DNA of 64,000 nt from Bilabrum cf. latius (GCA_965178125.1 OZ237764.1:434001-498000); one strand, 5' to 3'. Positions 11,501 through 24,359 are shown, numbered from the stretch's first letter. Program-made: numbers and translations. The notes: a model not told the origin generated them from the sequence alone.

Positions 11501-14500
11501 CAGCCAGTCGAAGCCACCGCTCGTCACACTAAGGCTGGCGTCCGACGGGTCGATTCCGGGTGCAGCCCCCGTCGGGTTTCCTAAGGCGTCTCTGTACCCA
11601 AAGAGGGCGGCACCCTGCATCAGTAGATCGTAGGCCGTCTCTGGGACGGGCATTACCGTGGCAGTGCACCCTGTTTGGGCCGTAGTACTGAGAGCCTCCC
11701 TCGCGGTCTGAAGTCCTGCTGGTGCCAGCTGCCTTGGGACTGCCTGTGCCACCATAGAAGCGCTCGGTCCATGTCCGACTTGGATGCGCACTGGCATCAG
11801 CGATCGAACACGACCGTAAATACCTGCGCGTGATGCAGCATCCAAGCTGCCTCCACTGTCGAACCCACACGCGCTTCCACTTGATAGTTGTCCAAACAGC
11901 CAGTGCCCGGCATGCGCTGCATTAGAGGGGACCGCCACGGGCCTGCCATCCCCGACCCGCCTCCACACATCACTCGTCGTCAGTGGCCGAAAATACCTCC
12001 CACTCCCGTGCACATCCCGGCGCATGCCTCTGCTGTGGGGAGAGACGTACAGCTGTACGGGCACAGGGAGCTGGCCCCTGCCAACGCTGAACAGAGACCG
12101 CCACAGGCAGGCCCACGCCCTCGGTGGCTCGCACGAGCGCCACGCGCACCAGGCCGATGTCCCCATGACACAGACGATCACTGCCACGGCGCAAATAAAC
12201 TATAGTGCATGAATCCAGCTCATTGAATGGCACAGAAACTCTTCCAAGCTGGCTTCGAGACCATCCACATCCTCGATGTCAACACTGGCATCAGCATCCG
12301 GACGACCGACCACGGAATCACCTTCGTTTTCGTGCAACCTCCCGATACCGGTCCAGTTCCGCAGCTAATTGACGTCATCCTTATCATCTTGGTGTTGGTT
12401 GAGCACAGGAGACCCAAGCCCGATTCTACGAGCGGCATACTCCAACACACTCTGCAGCGTGCAGCTCTGCATGCCCCTGGCCAAGCCGCAGGCCATGGTG
12501 TCCGACGCAAGGTGGACAATACCACCACCATGCGATGCACCTGCATCCTGCGCGCTGCAGGAGGCCAGTGGGACGAGAGCTCCGAGGCCGACGACCAGCA
12601 CGGCAGCGACCAGCAAGGCAGAGCACAGGATCGAGGGCAGCACCATCGACGAGCCGTGCCTGCCCTTGCCAGTGCCGTACTGATGGAGGGCAGCAGAACT
12701 CAGCGGGGCAGGAAGCAGGTTCTCTTCCTTCTGTGCGCTCAGTACCTCTTGCAATGCGATGATTTGCTCCAAAACGCGGTCGGGGTCGGGCAGTTGCACC
12801 CGTCCGTCTACATCCCTGCGATCGAGTGTTCGAGCTCTTACTCCAATCGCATCCTGCCCGCTCGTCACACTCAATACAACGGCACTTCCCGGGTTGCCTT
12901 GCAATCCCTGGGAACTTGCACCATCGCGTGAAGGCCTCGGATGCGTCGGTGGGAGCGTGTTTTGTTGGCTTGACATCCGTGTGGAGCACCCGCTCCTGGA
13001 CTCTAGAGCCAGAGCATCCTTCGACCTTGAGAGCACAACTCCTCCATTACGCACAGAATGCGGGTGCGACGAGATGGATGCTTGCCTCTGTCCTGCTCCA
13101 ACGGAGGTAAACGCTCGCGCGGCACCGATGGCGGTGAGCGTGTGCCTCACTCGTGTCCTCCACCCAATGGCTGGCTGGTAGTCTGCATGCGTTCCACTGT
13201 CGCTTCCTTGCTCATCGTTCAAACCTCGGCTGGTGCTAAATCTCCCCAATGGCGCCCCTTCGTCAACACGATGGGCGCTGCTTCCACGCGCCGTGGCAGG
13301 GTCCTGCAGCCGAGTCAGCTGACCCATCGAGACCAAGCCCCCGCTCAGCGAGCCCCACCCTCCGCTCGCGGCCCGCTTCAGCGAGGTCTCCACGACCGTC
13401 CTCAGCTGCCTCGCCGCAGGAGGTGAATCTAGCTTGCCCATAGCGACCAGGGGTGGAGGCAGCTACTGGTCCCCTCCTTCGCTTGCTCCTCGTTCGGAGT
13501 AGGCTGGCAACGCTGTTCCGGCCTCGGTTCCGGAGTGGCTCTAAGAACGCTTGGTTCGCGGCTGCAGCAAGGCGGATGATCCAGCCAGAGCATGAGGCAC
13601 TCCTGCAACATGCATGCTACCGTCTCTTGCTGATTCCTGGTCGTTCGCCGCAATACCGTCGCTGCTACCTTCCCTGCTGTGGCCTAGTGCCAGCGGAGTG
13701 CCATTGAATCCATCGCCAGCCCCGCCTGCGATGTCGTCAGCATCCGTGTCACCATCGCCCGCTGAATCAATCATGTCCATGCCAGACACGTCGTCGCCTT
13801 CAGCGCTGCCGTCGGATTGCTTGGAAAGGCCATCGCCGCCCCGACTTCGAGATCCGGCGGCAGCCCAGGGCGAGGAGGTGTCGGCCGCATGGCCGCGCAA
13901 AGACAGGCTCCGCAGCATATCCGGACTCGGAGCCGAAAGGCGCCGCCGACGCGTTCCAAACATCTTCTTGCGAGGGGAAGTGCTGCCCCTACCTGCTGGG
14001 CTAAGACGGCCTGCTGCGATTCGGAGCTCGCGCTGGACGGCACCGGACCGACTTGAGTGCAGCTCTTCGATTCGACTATCCCGCGGCTCGTTCGGAGGTG
14101 GAGCAGCGCCGGACGGAGAAGCCGTGCGAGGCCGCCAGCTAGCAGATGAAGACGCAGCGTTCAATTTCCACAGTGACGCCTCGTTTATTTCATCGATGCC
14201 TTGCATGCCAGACCGGAGAAGACCTCGCCACGAAGTCTGGGGAGGAGCGTCTGCAAGCCAAGGCGTCGCGTTGATGCGGGTTAGATCCGATGGAACCTGC
14301 TGCAACTGCTGCTGTATGAAACGATGGCGGAGCATGGGCGACTGCTGCAAGCTCGGCTTGATCGCAGGCGATTGCTCATGCAGCCGTTGCTGCATAGAGG
14401 CCGAGTGTGAACCTTGCCTATCGTCGTGATCTCCACCAGTCAGTTCATCTGCATCCCATGCCACGTCAGTGTGTTGTCGCCGAATCAGCACCTCGATGGC

Positions 14501-17500
14501 GAAATGGTCTGACAGGAACTCATAGGGGCGCTTACGATGGCTGTTGCCGGTGCCTGACAGGAACGCCGAAGAAGAGCTCGACGGACTGCCTGAACTGCTT
14601 TTGGTGTGCTTCCCCCCTCCTCTATGCTATGGGCGATCGAGGCCCGAAACAGCCGCGGCGACCTTCCCAGAGCCGCTCCACTTCTACTGGGCCGCCTTTG
14701 CATGGCTCCGGTGATCCACCCGGAACTCGACCACCCTCGTCTCTTCCACGATTGGCAGCAGCGACGAGGCGGCTCCCTGGCACCACCACACGATGTCCAG
14801 ACGCATGGGATACTTGTGCTTGAGGGCGTACCGCATGTCCTGTGGAAACTGCAGGCGTGGAGGCCGGGTGCTCACATGGCGCCCGAATCGTAGTTTGAGC
14901 AGGTCTGCAATGCCGTACGCAGCAGCTCCGGCCTGAGCCCCGGCCGGGGCTAGTGCCCTGACGAGGTCTCTGTACTCATCTGACTCGCCCACCCCGTCAG
15001 CAGCGGTGTACAGCGCCAATCCGCTGCTCTCCGATATGTCGCTCGCGATTGCATCTACGTTGAAATCGCCCGTCAGCATCCACGGATGCGCCTTGCCGTG
15101 CGTTTTCCTGCGAATGAAACGGACCAGCTCGGCAACCTGCATCGACCTGACGTCAGTGTACGAGCTGCCTTTGCCTGCAGACCGAGTATGAGTCGCCTGC
15201 AGATGGACGTTGAACACATCCACGCACGTGCCCTGAGCCAGCTGTACCCTGGCGAAGATCACCCCTTTGGCTGCCCCCGCATCGAGCGCCACCCCGGCAG
15301 AAAATGTGAAGCTGTCCGACTCCACGATGGGATGCTTGGAGGCGATCAGCAGTCCAGAGTCCGTGATGTGCCCTTTGAGCAGGTTGGGCATGGGAGACCG
15401 CACGAAGTGGCTGTAGCCTCCCTTCACCCGCAGCAGCTTCATGAGTCTCTCCTGGTTGCAAATAGATGGCATGAACGGAGACCGGAAGATCTCCTGCAGC
15501 GCAAGCACGTCATAGATGCCTGTGGTAGGCATGCGTCGGCGGCTTCTCAGCGTGCTCAGCTGGCCGCACATACTACGAAGTCCACGGGACATGGCTGTCC
15601 ATCCGCTAGTCGCTCCTTTAGCCTTGCTTCTCTTCCTGCTGATGGAGTGACTGGCCCGCACTGAGTCCTTGGGTTCAGCGGCCACTGGCGTGCCGTCTCC
15701 CGCTTGCATGCCCTATGGATTCGCTGCGGCCCCTCTAGGAACTGCGTCTCGCTCCGATGGTACAGGTGAGGGCCCAGGATACCTGCCCCGAGGCTCGTTC
15801 GATGCATTGGCCCCAGCGATATCGCTGCCACCAGACAGGCCCGGCAATCCAGGGCCCGCCCTTGGTGTGCTGCCATCACTCTCGAAGCCTCCCTCTGAAG
15901 ACCCGTCACCGTCCGAGCCTACACCAGAGAAGAGGCCAACTCCATCTGGGTCCGAGTCGTAGGACACTCCTTCGCTGCCCACACGCGAATCGACTCCCGC
16001 GTGCGCCCGCCATTCCTAGTCCATGCGATCCGCCAGCTCATCCGGCTCGGCAAGCCGCAGCTTGTCCTCTGCGCTCCTCTGCCTCATCATCATCAGAGAT
16101 GGCGTCTCCGAAGCCTGACTCTGCCCGCGATCACCGTTTCCAGGGTAGGTTTCTGCACCGAGCTGCTGCAGATCAGCGGCATCAGCAGAGGCAGCAGCAG
16201 AGGCAGCAGCAGAGGCAGCAGCAGAGGCAGCAGCAGAGGCAGCAGCAGAGGCAGAGGCTGCTCGGAGCTCCTCTCTCTCGTCGTCAGCAAGCTCGTCATC
16301 ACCGTCATCATTGCCATCTTGCTGGATCCAACCAGTGCACCGGTTAACGCCCTGACGGCCCTAACCGGAAACACCACCGTCTCTGCCACCAACATACGTC
16401 GCCGTGCCAGGAGTACTCGCCCCACTCCTCGCACCCGCACCTGCACGTGCACCTGCGCCTCCCCCCGATTGCAGCTGCCCTGTGCCAGCCTACTGTTCCC
16501 CCAACGGGCTATCCATAGAACCTAACTCCCTAGGCCTAGTGCCGTGTGCCTTGTGTCTCACTATTCTTCGCACGAAGTCTCTGAGCCTCTGCGTCCCGTA
16601 TTGCCCGTGGCCCGCCACGAAGAGCTCGACGCCTGCTGCCAGCACGTTGAGGTTGTATGACAGTATTCGAAACTCGTCTTGCTCCTGCTCCTGCCCCTGC
16701 TCCTGTTCCTCCTCCTGCTCCTGGTGGTCAGCTAAGTCTCGCTACCGACTCTCTTCAACCACAACCTCGGAAACATGCTATATATGGTCTTGGTCTGGTG
16801 CACTCGCGTGAGTTGTACCAGGTGCACTGGATTGAGTAGATGTGACCCCATTGCGCCCTTTCTATCCGGTGCCGTGTGTACCATTGTCAGATATCCTGTG
16901 TGGTTGGGTGTCACCACCACCACCGCAGTTGTCTCTAGTCTATGCCCCGCTACTGGCCTGCCTACCTGGTGAATCCACGCCTGCATCCATCGCTGCATCC
17001 GCCGTTCCATCGCTCACGTGGGCGGCCACACCATCCACTTTGCCGTGGGCCTTGTCCCGCGAGGCATCATCATCGTCCCCCGATCGGAGCCCCGCCAAGC
17101 CATCCTCTAGCCTCCTGGCCAGCCCAGACCCGTCCTGCCCGAAACTATGGCGCCTCCCTGCGCCCGATTCTTTGCCTAAATCGAGCAGGTCCATCGTGCG
17201 GGCCCTCCCACGCCTCGAGGGTGATGACCCGTCTGCCCCGTCCGCACTCGTCACACCAAAATCACCCAGGAACCGACCGGGACCGCCGCCACGCTGGTTC
17301 TGCAGGCTGCTGGCGATGATATTCTGCTTGGTCCGGAGCCGCTGCAGGCGCCGAAACAGAGCAACTATACCGCGCACTGCAGTGCGGTGCGACAGCCCGA
17401 ACCGGGCGAACTCGCGCTCCTGCCATAGGTTCACGAACGTTCCCTGTGACTCGCTGCTTGAGGCGGTGGCAGCCGCCGGTGCTGTTGCTGGGCCTTGCTG

Positions 17501-18220
17501 AGGATTCTGGGCCAATGATACATTAGAAGGAGTTGTTGTGCCTGCAGACACGCTGGCATGCACGCTAGCAGCCACAGGCTTAGGCAGGCGGGCCCGGGGC
17601 GGCTGGGCGTACACCGCTGTGACATCCTCCACTCGCATCCAATCGACCCTCCTTGCCGTGGATCGGCACACCCTGCGGCGCTCGCTGTGCGACATGGCCC
17701 ACCAAGTGCCATCTCGCATGAGCTGCTCCGCGGCCTCGGCCTGCCGCTGCAGCTCCCTGTTGACGTGCCCGAGATCCGGCTGAAGAAGCTTGCGATTATC
17801 ATCCTGGAATGCGACGTACTGCCACACAACGAAAATGATACCGCGGTCAGGCTGTCGAAACTCGACTTTTGCAAACAAAGTTGCCCTCAAACGGTCAGCC
17901 ACCGCAGGAAATCCGAGCTGAAACAGCTGATACGAAAGTGTCTCGCTGTGGTCGCGTTCGCCACCGACGCGCTGCCCGCCGAGCAGTCGAAGCTCGCCGG
18001 GGAATGAATGAAAGGCTGGTTGGTCACGAGTACTACGAACAGGATCCAGCACATTGATTTGGCTCAACAGAACCTCATCCATAGGATCTTGTGAAGCAGT
18101 TGCAGATGGGAACGACCGAGCTGATGGAAACGTGCGGCGCACCTGTGCGGATGAGCGCAGCGCTGCTAGCAGAGCTACATGACGAACCTCAACTTGTGAG
18201 CTAGAGCCAGAATGCTCCAT
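8540..18220 (-). CDS. Giant fusion: sphingomyelinase-like EEP phosphodiesterase + transmembrane segments + degenerate long-chain acyl-CoA synthetase
   Basis: One 9,681-bp frame (3,226 residues, ATG 18220 to TGA 8540-8542) with no TAA or TGA and 23 internal TAGs. Residues 1-500 are unrecognised. An endonuclease/exonuclease/phosphatase (EEP) domain starts at about 515 (FRILSYNLN), is interrupted by a roughly 320-residue low-complexity insert with AAAS repeats, and resumes with LQEIF (Glu910), FNVHLQA (His1006), GDFN (Asp1052), LDIVWW (Asp1142) and LSDHFAI (His1239). All catalytic positions are present and the order fits neutral sphingomyelinase-type enzymes. After a Ser-rich linker come two hydrophobic segments (about 1859-1885 and 2000-2026). 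Residues 2185-3200 align with long-chain acyl-CoA synthetases (SYLPLAYEGERAMVLLALRLG; GLATPTSQLRR near the end), but the TSGTTGxPKG loop, the YGxTE motif and the TGD motif are missing or unrecognisable, so this part is probably catalytically dead. Substrates are inferred, not shown. Confidence 0.85.
16186..16257 (-). repeat. 12-bp coding repeat encoding AAAS
   Basis: About six tandem copies of a GCAGCAGCAGAG-type 12-mer (plus strand), read on the minus strand as Ala-Ala-Ala-Ser in the insert that splits the EEP domain. Confidence 0.8.
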
Positions 18221-18780
18221 TGCTGCGCGATAACCAAGTCAGCTTGTTGCGTTGTGACGTGACGAAACGATTTGCCGGATGGATTCAGCGAACCTCATAC
18301 CGAACCTCGCCGAACCTCGTGACCGTTCCGGCAGCATGACAGGTGGTGGATAGCGAAGCAACTTCCCGCCGATCTATGAGTGACCGCGCATTGGACAACG
18401 CGCAGCGTGACGTATGCTAGGTGGTAGCAGAAACTGTATTTAAAATTATTGAGGCGGCACTGGCGTACAGGCTCAGTTCAGATGGACTCGTGGCCTTGTC
18501 GTAGCACGACCGACCGCAACCAAGAATGGGCGTGTAGGTAAGCGAGCTCAAGAAGGTTCGACGAGAGCTTGCCCCGTGGCAGAAAGCCATACGAAAACCA
18601 CTAACTGTAGAAATGCTTTGGCCGGTGGACGGCGGTGCCGGCCGCTGCATGGTCGAGCGATACTTTTTCCAATTTATAGACCACGATGCCTAGGAGGATC
18701 ACAGGCCCCAAGGGGCCCCCTTGCCAGACTCTGGCTTGTTTTATCGCGACGCTGGTATTGTATTGAGATCCGCTATAGCA
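18221..18780. other. Divergent intergenic region
   Basis: 560 bp between the ATG of the EEP/ACSL gene (minus) and the ATG of the next gene (plus). It should hold both promoters. GAACCTC repeats (18290-18330) lie close to the minus-strand start. No supported ORF or RNA gene. Confidence 0.5.
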
Positions 18781-21700
18781 ATGCTGGCGTGTTTGCCTGG
18801 TAGGAAACTTGTGCGCGCTTCCGCAAACGAAAGCATCTACGAAACGCTTGGAAGACCGCCACCCGATTCGTCCGGCAGTGCGGCCATTAAACCGGCATCT
18901 GGGGCCGCAGAGGGCGGAGCAGGTATGCTTTCACCGCAGCACGGCGGATCGCACGCGGCACCGCCCGTTTCAAAGCCGGCAGATCAGCCGCAGAGGCCGC
19001 GGATGGCCTATCGCCTTCTCTTGTCGCATCCCGCCCGACCTAGCAAGCGAGCGGCCAAGTTCCCCGCATGGGCCGACGTGACAGAGATCCCATTTCCATT
19101 GCTATCGTGTTCCTTCGGGCAGCTCGTAATGGCCGTCTCTTTCATAAGCAACGTGGAGCCGTTGGTGCGAGCACCGCCCGCTCCCTCCCTCGAAGCATCT
19201 GCCGCGCGCGTTGCCGAGGCGGTCGCAAGGGAGGGAGGGGTGGGGGCGGCAAAGGGGGGGGCGGGTCCGTCTAGCTCCGATCCAGGAGAAATGCCTCACC
19301 ACGGGATGATGCCTGGGGGTACTGGCACCGGCACAGCGACTGCGACCGCGACAGCCACTGGTTCCAGATCCGCGGCAGGCTCTTCTTTGGCCGGTTCTTC
19401 CGAGGCTAGGGGTTCCGCAAGCGTGGGTCGTCCTCCGGAGAGTGTAGGTCATCAAACGGCGGCACCCACCTCTCACGCGGGCAGCAACTAGGTACGGGGG
19501 GAGGGGGGACCAGGGGGGTCTGCTTCTGCCACGGCGGCTCAGGCGAGGAAGGTGTCAGTGTCCGGCGTTTCCGTGTCCGTGTTTGAGGGCTACGCCACGG
19601 AGCAAGGGAAGGAGTCTCCTCCCAGCGAACGTTCGTCAGGGGCCGCCCCGGGTACCTCCCAGCCGGTGGCCATCCCCGGCGCGGGGTCTCGAGGGACGGG
19701 TGGGGTTGCGGGTGCAGCGGTGGGGAACAGGAGGCGGACCAGCAGCGGGTCCGTGCTTGGCATGGGGATGGGGATGCTGAGCGGGGCAGTGGCTGGGATC
19801 GGAGAACTGGTCGGGTCCGCGGGGGGCCGAAGTAGCGTGCCGTTTAGCACTTCGTCTGGCTGGGCGGGGGGTGGCCGAGCCGCAGTAGACGTGAAGCCGC
19901 AGCACCCCCCCATTGGGTCCATGCAGCCAGAAGGGGGGGTGCCACACCCCTGGGGCGGGGGCTCGGGCTCCTCCTCCTCCCAGGGTGGCAGAGGCGGGGC
20001 ACTGCCCGGGTCCCTTGGGCAGCCAATGTCGATGCCGTCCTCCGCTGGTGGTGTGACGAGTGCTGGCGGGGGCAGGGGGCTCGGGGAGGCGGCACGGCAG
20101 GCGCTGACGGGGGAGGAGGGTGGCGGTGTGACGAGTGTTGATCGTGGTGGGAAGCTGGGTGGGAACTCCTCGTCGATGTCGACCGGTGGATTGCGGGGCA
20201 GCCCGGGAGTGGGGTCTGGTGGGGCCGGGCCTGGCCGTGGTGGGTACCGCGGGGGTGCAGGGGGGCTTAGGGGGCGATCTGCGAGCGAGCAAATCGGGCT
20301 CACGGGTCGATCGACGGGTGCATCGCACGGTGGTGCCGGTGCGCAGGCGCGGCATGCCGCTTCCAGCGGCGACATGGACGAAGAGGAGGACGAGGAGCTA
20401 GAGGGCGTGACGGGAACGGATGCAAGTCCTGGAGGAGGTCTAGGACGTAACCCTGGGGGACTTGGGGTCATGGCCCCCACAGCGGGGGGTGAGCCGAGGG
20501 CACCATCCCAGGCCTCCTCCCTTGGCTCCTCCCAGCAAGAGGCGCGATCGCACTCGTCACACCCCGGCATGGAGGTCCCCGGCATCGCGGGATCCCGGGC
20601 CACTCCGCGCGGGGGCAGGCGGGTGTCCCAGGACATGGATTCGGAATCGAATCAGGTGGGCGCGGCGGCCGATGCAGCAGCTGCGGGCGTTGGTGCAAGT
20701 GCCGGTACCCGTGCAGGGCAGCAGCAGCAAGACGAGGAGATGGGGGTCGGGGCTGGCACAGCGGAGGGCACAAATTCTAAGGGTGGGCAAAGTGGCACGG
20801 CAGGGGGGGTTGAGAGGCCGCAGCGTGGTTCGTTCAGTAGCGGGTGGTCGCAGGAGGAGGGGGGGGATGCAGCCCCCGTACGGGGGGACTCCCAGGGGTC
20901 GCTTGGGGTCGGGACACCACCCCCGCACTCGAGAACACGCTCGTCACACAGGCGCCACAGCAAAACCGGAGGCGCGCAGCACTCGTCACATCTTCCCAAC
21001 AGGACACGGTTCCTGTCATCCTCGGAGGCGGAATCGCCAGCCTTCGCGCCGGCCTCGCCGCCTCTGGCTGGGAAGGGTCGGCGCTCGGACAGTGCCACCA
21101 GCAGCCCGAAAGACGTCGTGTCGGGTGTGACGAGCGCGGCCCACAGCCACCGGCCGAGTCCGCTGGCAGGACCGTCACCGGCGACTGCATCCAGCGGCAG
21201 AGATAAACAAGCTGCCGGCTCCGAATCCATCCCACCGGCTATGGCGCTGGGCCCGGCAGTGCACGGCACTGCAGCACGGTAGGATGACCCGGAATCGGAA
21301 TCCCAGCGGGGCTAGAACGCCACCTCGTCGCGCGGCGGGCCGGCTGCGGGACACGCGAGCCAGCGGACCGCAGCACTCACGGCGAAGATCCACACTCGTC
21401 ACACCAGCCAAGGCTCTGACTTGGACGCCTCGGGCAGCAGTGGCTCAGGCGGCGGCGGTGGCGGAGGAGGGGGGAGTGGTGCAGGTGCTGGTGTGCTGAG
21501 GCAACAGGCACCCACTACTGCTGGCGAGGCCGAGCCCTCGTCACACCGCTCGCAGTCGCTCCCAAGCTCTGGCCTAGAAGCCGCTCGTCGGGCCTCGTTG
21601 GCGAGCGTGGAGCGTGGAGCCGGTGCGGGGGCAGTTGCTGCCCAGGGGTTTGGCAGCACAAGCTCAAGCTTCGGGGGCGGCATAGCCGGGGTGGGCGAGC

Positions 21701-23784
21701 TGATTTGGGGCTCCGGATCCAGGTCCAGGTCCAGGTCTGGCAGTGGGAGTGGGGCGGGTGCCTCCGCTTCGGAGAGTGGTGGTCCCTAGAGGCGCGGATC
21801 CGGAGCCGGGTTCAGCCGTTTCCTTGGCCGGATCACGAGCGCGCTGGCCCCACCGATGGTGCCTGTGAGGCCGGACACACCACCACAACCGTCCTCCTCC
21901 TCCTCGCTCTCGCACCACGCCGGTCCCACGGGTTACTATGGTTCCCATGGTCACTCATCACAGTAGCAGTCCCTGTCGCAGGTGCAACGCACTGCAAGTC
22001 GGCAACGGTCTTGGTCGCACAGCTCACACAGCAGCAGCAGCACGGGCAGCAGGGGAGGGGGGGGCACCCACAGCGGGAGCCAGCACTCGTCACACCACGA
22101 TGCCCTGGCACCGCCCACTCGTCAGCGGGCAACGAGCGAGCCGGACGCAAGGACACCCCCGTCCCGTGCCCGCGGCGCCGCGCAACGCGGTTCCGCAGCT
22201 GAAGCAGAGGACGTTCGCTCCGCCGCTGCAGCCGCTGGGTCCCTGGCTGGTGTCACGAGTGCATCCCGGCGCCAGCAGCTGCAGACGCCCCACATCGGCC
22301 CCATGGACGGACCCGGAGCCGAATTGGTCCCGCCGCCGCCCCTGCCCATGGGAGCGAGCGCGCAGGATCGAACCCGGCTGGCGTGGCAGGTGCAGCAGAC
22401 CGTGGTCGAGGTCGGCTCTGCGCTGGAGGCGAACGACTCGGAAGCAAGTTCCGCTACTGGATTGCGCGGCGCCGATAGGTCGCTCCCGCCCGGTTCCGTC
22501 GCCGATTCTCGCGCGTCGGGGCAGCAGCAGCAGCGGCGCGGCAGCCGCCGCAGGAGGGGGGGTGGGCCCGAGGGCCGCGGCAGGGTGCGGGAGGTGGGGG
22601 GCGACCGAGGCCGAGGACGCCGCGACGGCGAGGACAAACATGAGGATGAAGATGAGGACGACGTTGTTCTCTCGAAAGGAGAAGGAGAAGGAGACAGGCT
22701 AGGGGCTCAGGGGATTGTGTCGGGCAGAGCCGACCGCCCGGGGTCTCCGAATTCTGACTCCGAGTCGTTCCAGTCGATGTCATCTGATGATGTGGGTATG
22801 CTCAGAGCTGGTGCTGGTGCTAGCGCTGATGGTGCTGGTGATTCGGGCCCTGGATCGAGAGGAGCAGGAGAAGGAGAAGGAGAAGGAGATGGAGGAGCAA
22901 TCGAGATCGACTCGGCCTCCCTCCCTGTGGCCAGCGGAGATGACACTGGGCCCACCTCCACACCTACCTCAACCGACGGGAGCTCCAGCCCGAGCCCAAG
23001 CGCCAGCGCCAGCCCCAGCGGTAGTGGAAGTGGCAGCGACCAGGGCGCGATGGATCTGGCGAGGCACCTGTCCGCTGGATCCTCTGCGAGCTAGGCGAGG
23101 AGGGTGGTGGGGGATCATGCCAGTGATGATCCTGCGGCGAGGACTGGGAGCCACGGAAGTGACGGCGGGAGCAGGCGCAGCAGCAGCAGCGGCTGTGGCG
23201 GTGCCAACGCAGCAGCTCCCGCCAAGATCCAGGGAACAAGCGCATAGAGGCAGCCGAATGCGCGCGCCTCCTCCCCGCTGGGGCGAATGCGCGGCGCCGC
23301 TGCGGAACCTGTAATGGATCAAAGGGAGACGACCAAATCGCGCGGCGCCCAGCAGGTTCCGCTGTGCCTGGCATCGCTGGCCGTCGATGCTGATGATGAT
23401 GACAATGGCACGGTTGACTGGCAAGTCGATCGCCGCGATGGCTTCGTGGCCGCACCTGCGGTGCATCGCATGGTGGCGCGTGCCGCTGTGCTGGATGACC
23501 CGCTGGCGGTGGACGTGTCAGCAATGCTGACGAGTGGTAGAGCTGACGATGGTGTGACGAGTGCGGCGGCCGATGCCATGCAGCGGCTCGCAGACCTGGC
23601 CTATGCCCTCGCGGGCGACGACGAGGTGCTTGCGAATTGCCTGGCAGATGCCGCCGCGGGGGAGCGTGGTGACGATGACGGCGAGAACAGTGAAAGCGGC
23701 AGTTCTGCTACAGGTGCCGAGGCGGGGACTGGTAGCGGTGGTGGCAAAGCGACTGCCGTCGGTGAAGACGAAAAGAGCACGTGA
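18781..23784 (+). CDS. Large unknown, mostly disordered protein
   Basis: Single 5,004-bp frame, ATG 18781 to TGA 23782-23784 (1,667 residues), with seven internal TAGs (19489, 21280, 21313, 21787, 21964, 23092, 23245). Only two parts look folded: about residues 75-150 (MAYRLLLSHPARPSKRAAKF and the hydrophobic stretch after it) and the last 150 residues (VDWQVDRRDGFVAAPAVHRM, then MQRLADLAYALAGDDEV). Everything between is Gly/Ser/Pro/Gln-rich with basic and acidic patches. I do not recognise a family. It has nine exact copies of the dispersed GTGTGACGAG motif, read in several frames (GVTS, HSSHP, TRHT). Coding status rests on one frame free of TAA and TGA for 5 kb and on periodic GC use. The ATG is the first in frame after a stop-free stretch. 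Confidence 0.7.
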
Positions 23785-23823
23785 GCAGCGTGTGCTTTCT
23801 GGTGCTTGGACTTGATCTGGATC

Positions 23824-24166
23824 GACCATAGGGCAGGTGGCCCAGCAGGACGCCGAGCGCTCCAAATTCGTGGTCATGCACGCCGAGAAGGAGAAGAAAG
23901 CAGCCGTGATCCAAGATGAGGGCGAGGCCGAGGCTGCTCGCCTCATCTCAGACTCGCTGGCCAAGCACGGTGACGCGATCATTGACGTAAAGAGAGGATT
24001 GAGGGACTTTTTTTTTAGGCCACGCTGTCCAAGTTCCCCAACGTGGTGTACCTGTCCGGCTGCAGACGTGGTGATGCGGCAGCAGCGGGGGCAGCGTGTC
24101 CCTGGTTTTGCTGCTGAGCGGGAGCTGCATTCGATAGCTGTCTTGGCTCCGTTAGCTAGCTACTAG
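23824..24166 (+). pseudogene. Truncated prohibitin remnant
   Basis: From about 23833 the plus strand encodes QVAQQDAERSKFVV, then EKKAAVIQDEGEAEAARLIS and SLAKHGDAIID, which matches the C-terminal coiled-coil of mitochondrial prohibitins. The typical final strand (ATLSKFPNVVYLSG) reappears at 24020, after a 32-bp GTAAAG...TTTTTTTTTAG stretch that may be an old intron. The first two-thirds of a prohibitin (about 180 residues with the SPFH domain) is absent, since the TGA of the preceding gene lies just 50 bp upstream. The usual C-terminal ending after VYLSG is also lost. I read this as a broken copy. It could instead be a misplaced exon if the assembly is wrong. Confidence 0.6.
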
Positions 24167-24359
24167 ACTGCTTTTCATTGGCGTGCACAGGAATTTGGTG
24201 TGTGATAGGACCAGTGTTGAGACCACACACTTGCAACCCCTTACGTAGTCCCACCCATCAAGAACCCATCCATGTACCTCTGGGCCTCCTCCATCCTGCC
24301 CTCGTCCACCAGCAGCCCCACCAGCTCCTGCACCCTGCCCCTGTACTCCTAGCTCTGCT

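Noticed and set aside
16672-16732. Minus-strand frame ending VGSET as the end of a separate gene upstream of the EEP domain
   Set aside because: It is a different frame; the frame with HQEQEEEQEQ links the upstream region to FRILSYNLN without TAA or TGA.
8540-18220. Two separate adjacent genes (EEP and ACSL) rather than a fusion
   Set aside because: No in-frame TAA or TGA in 3,226 codons and no frame change between the domains; separate genes would need a stop. RNA data could still show two transcripts.
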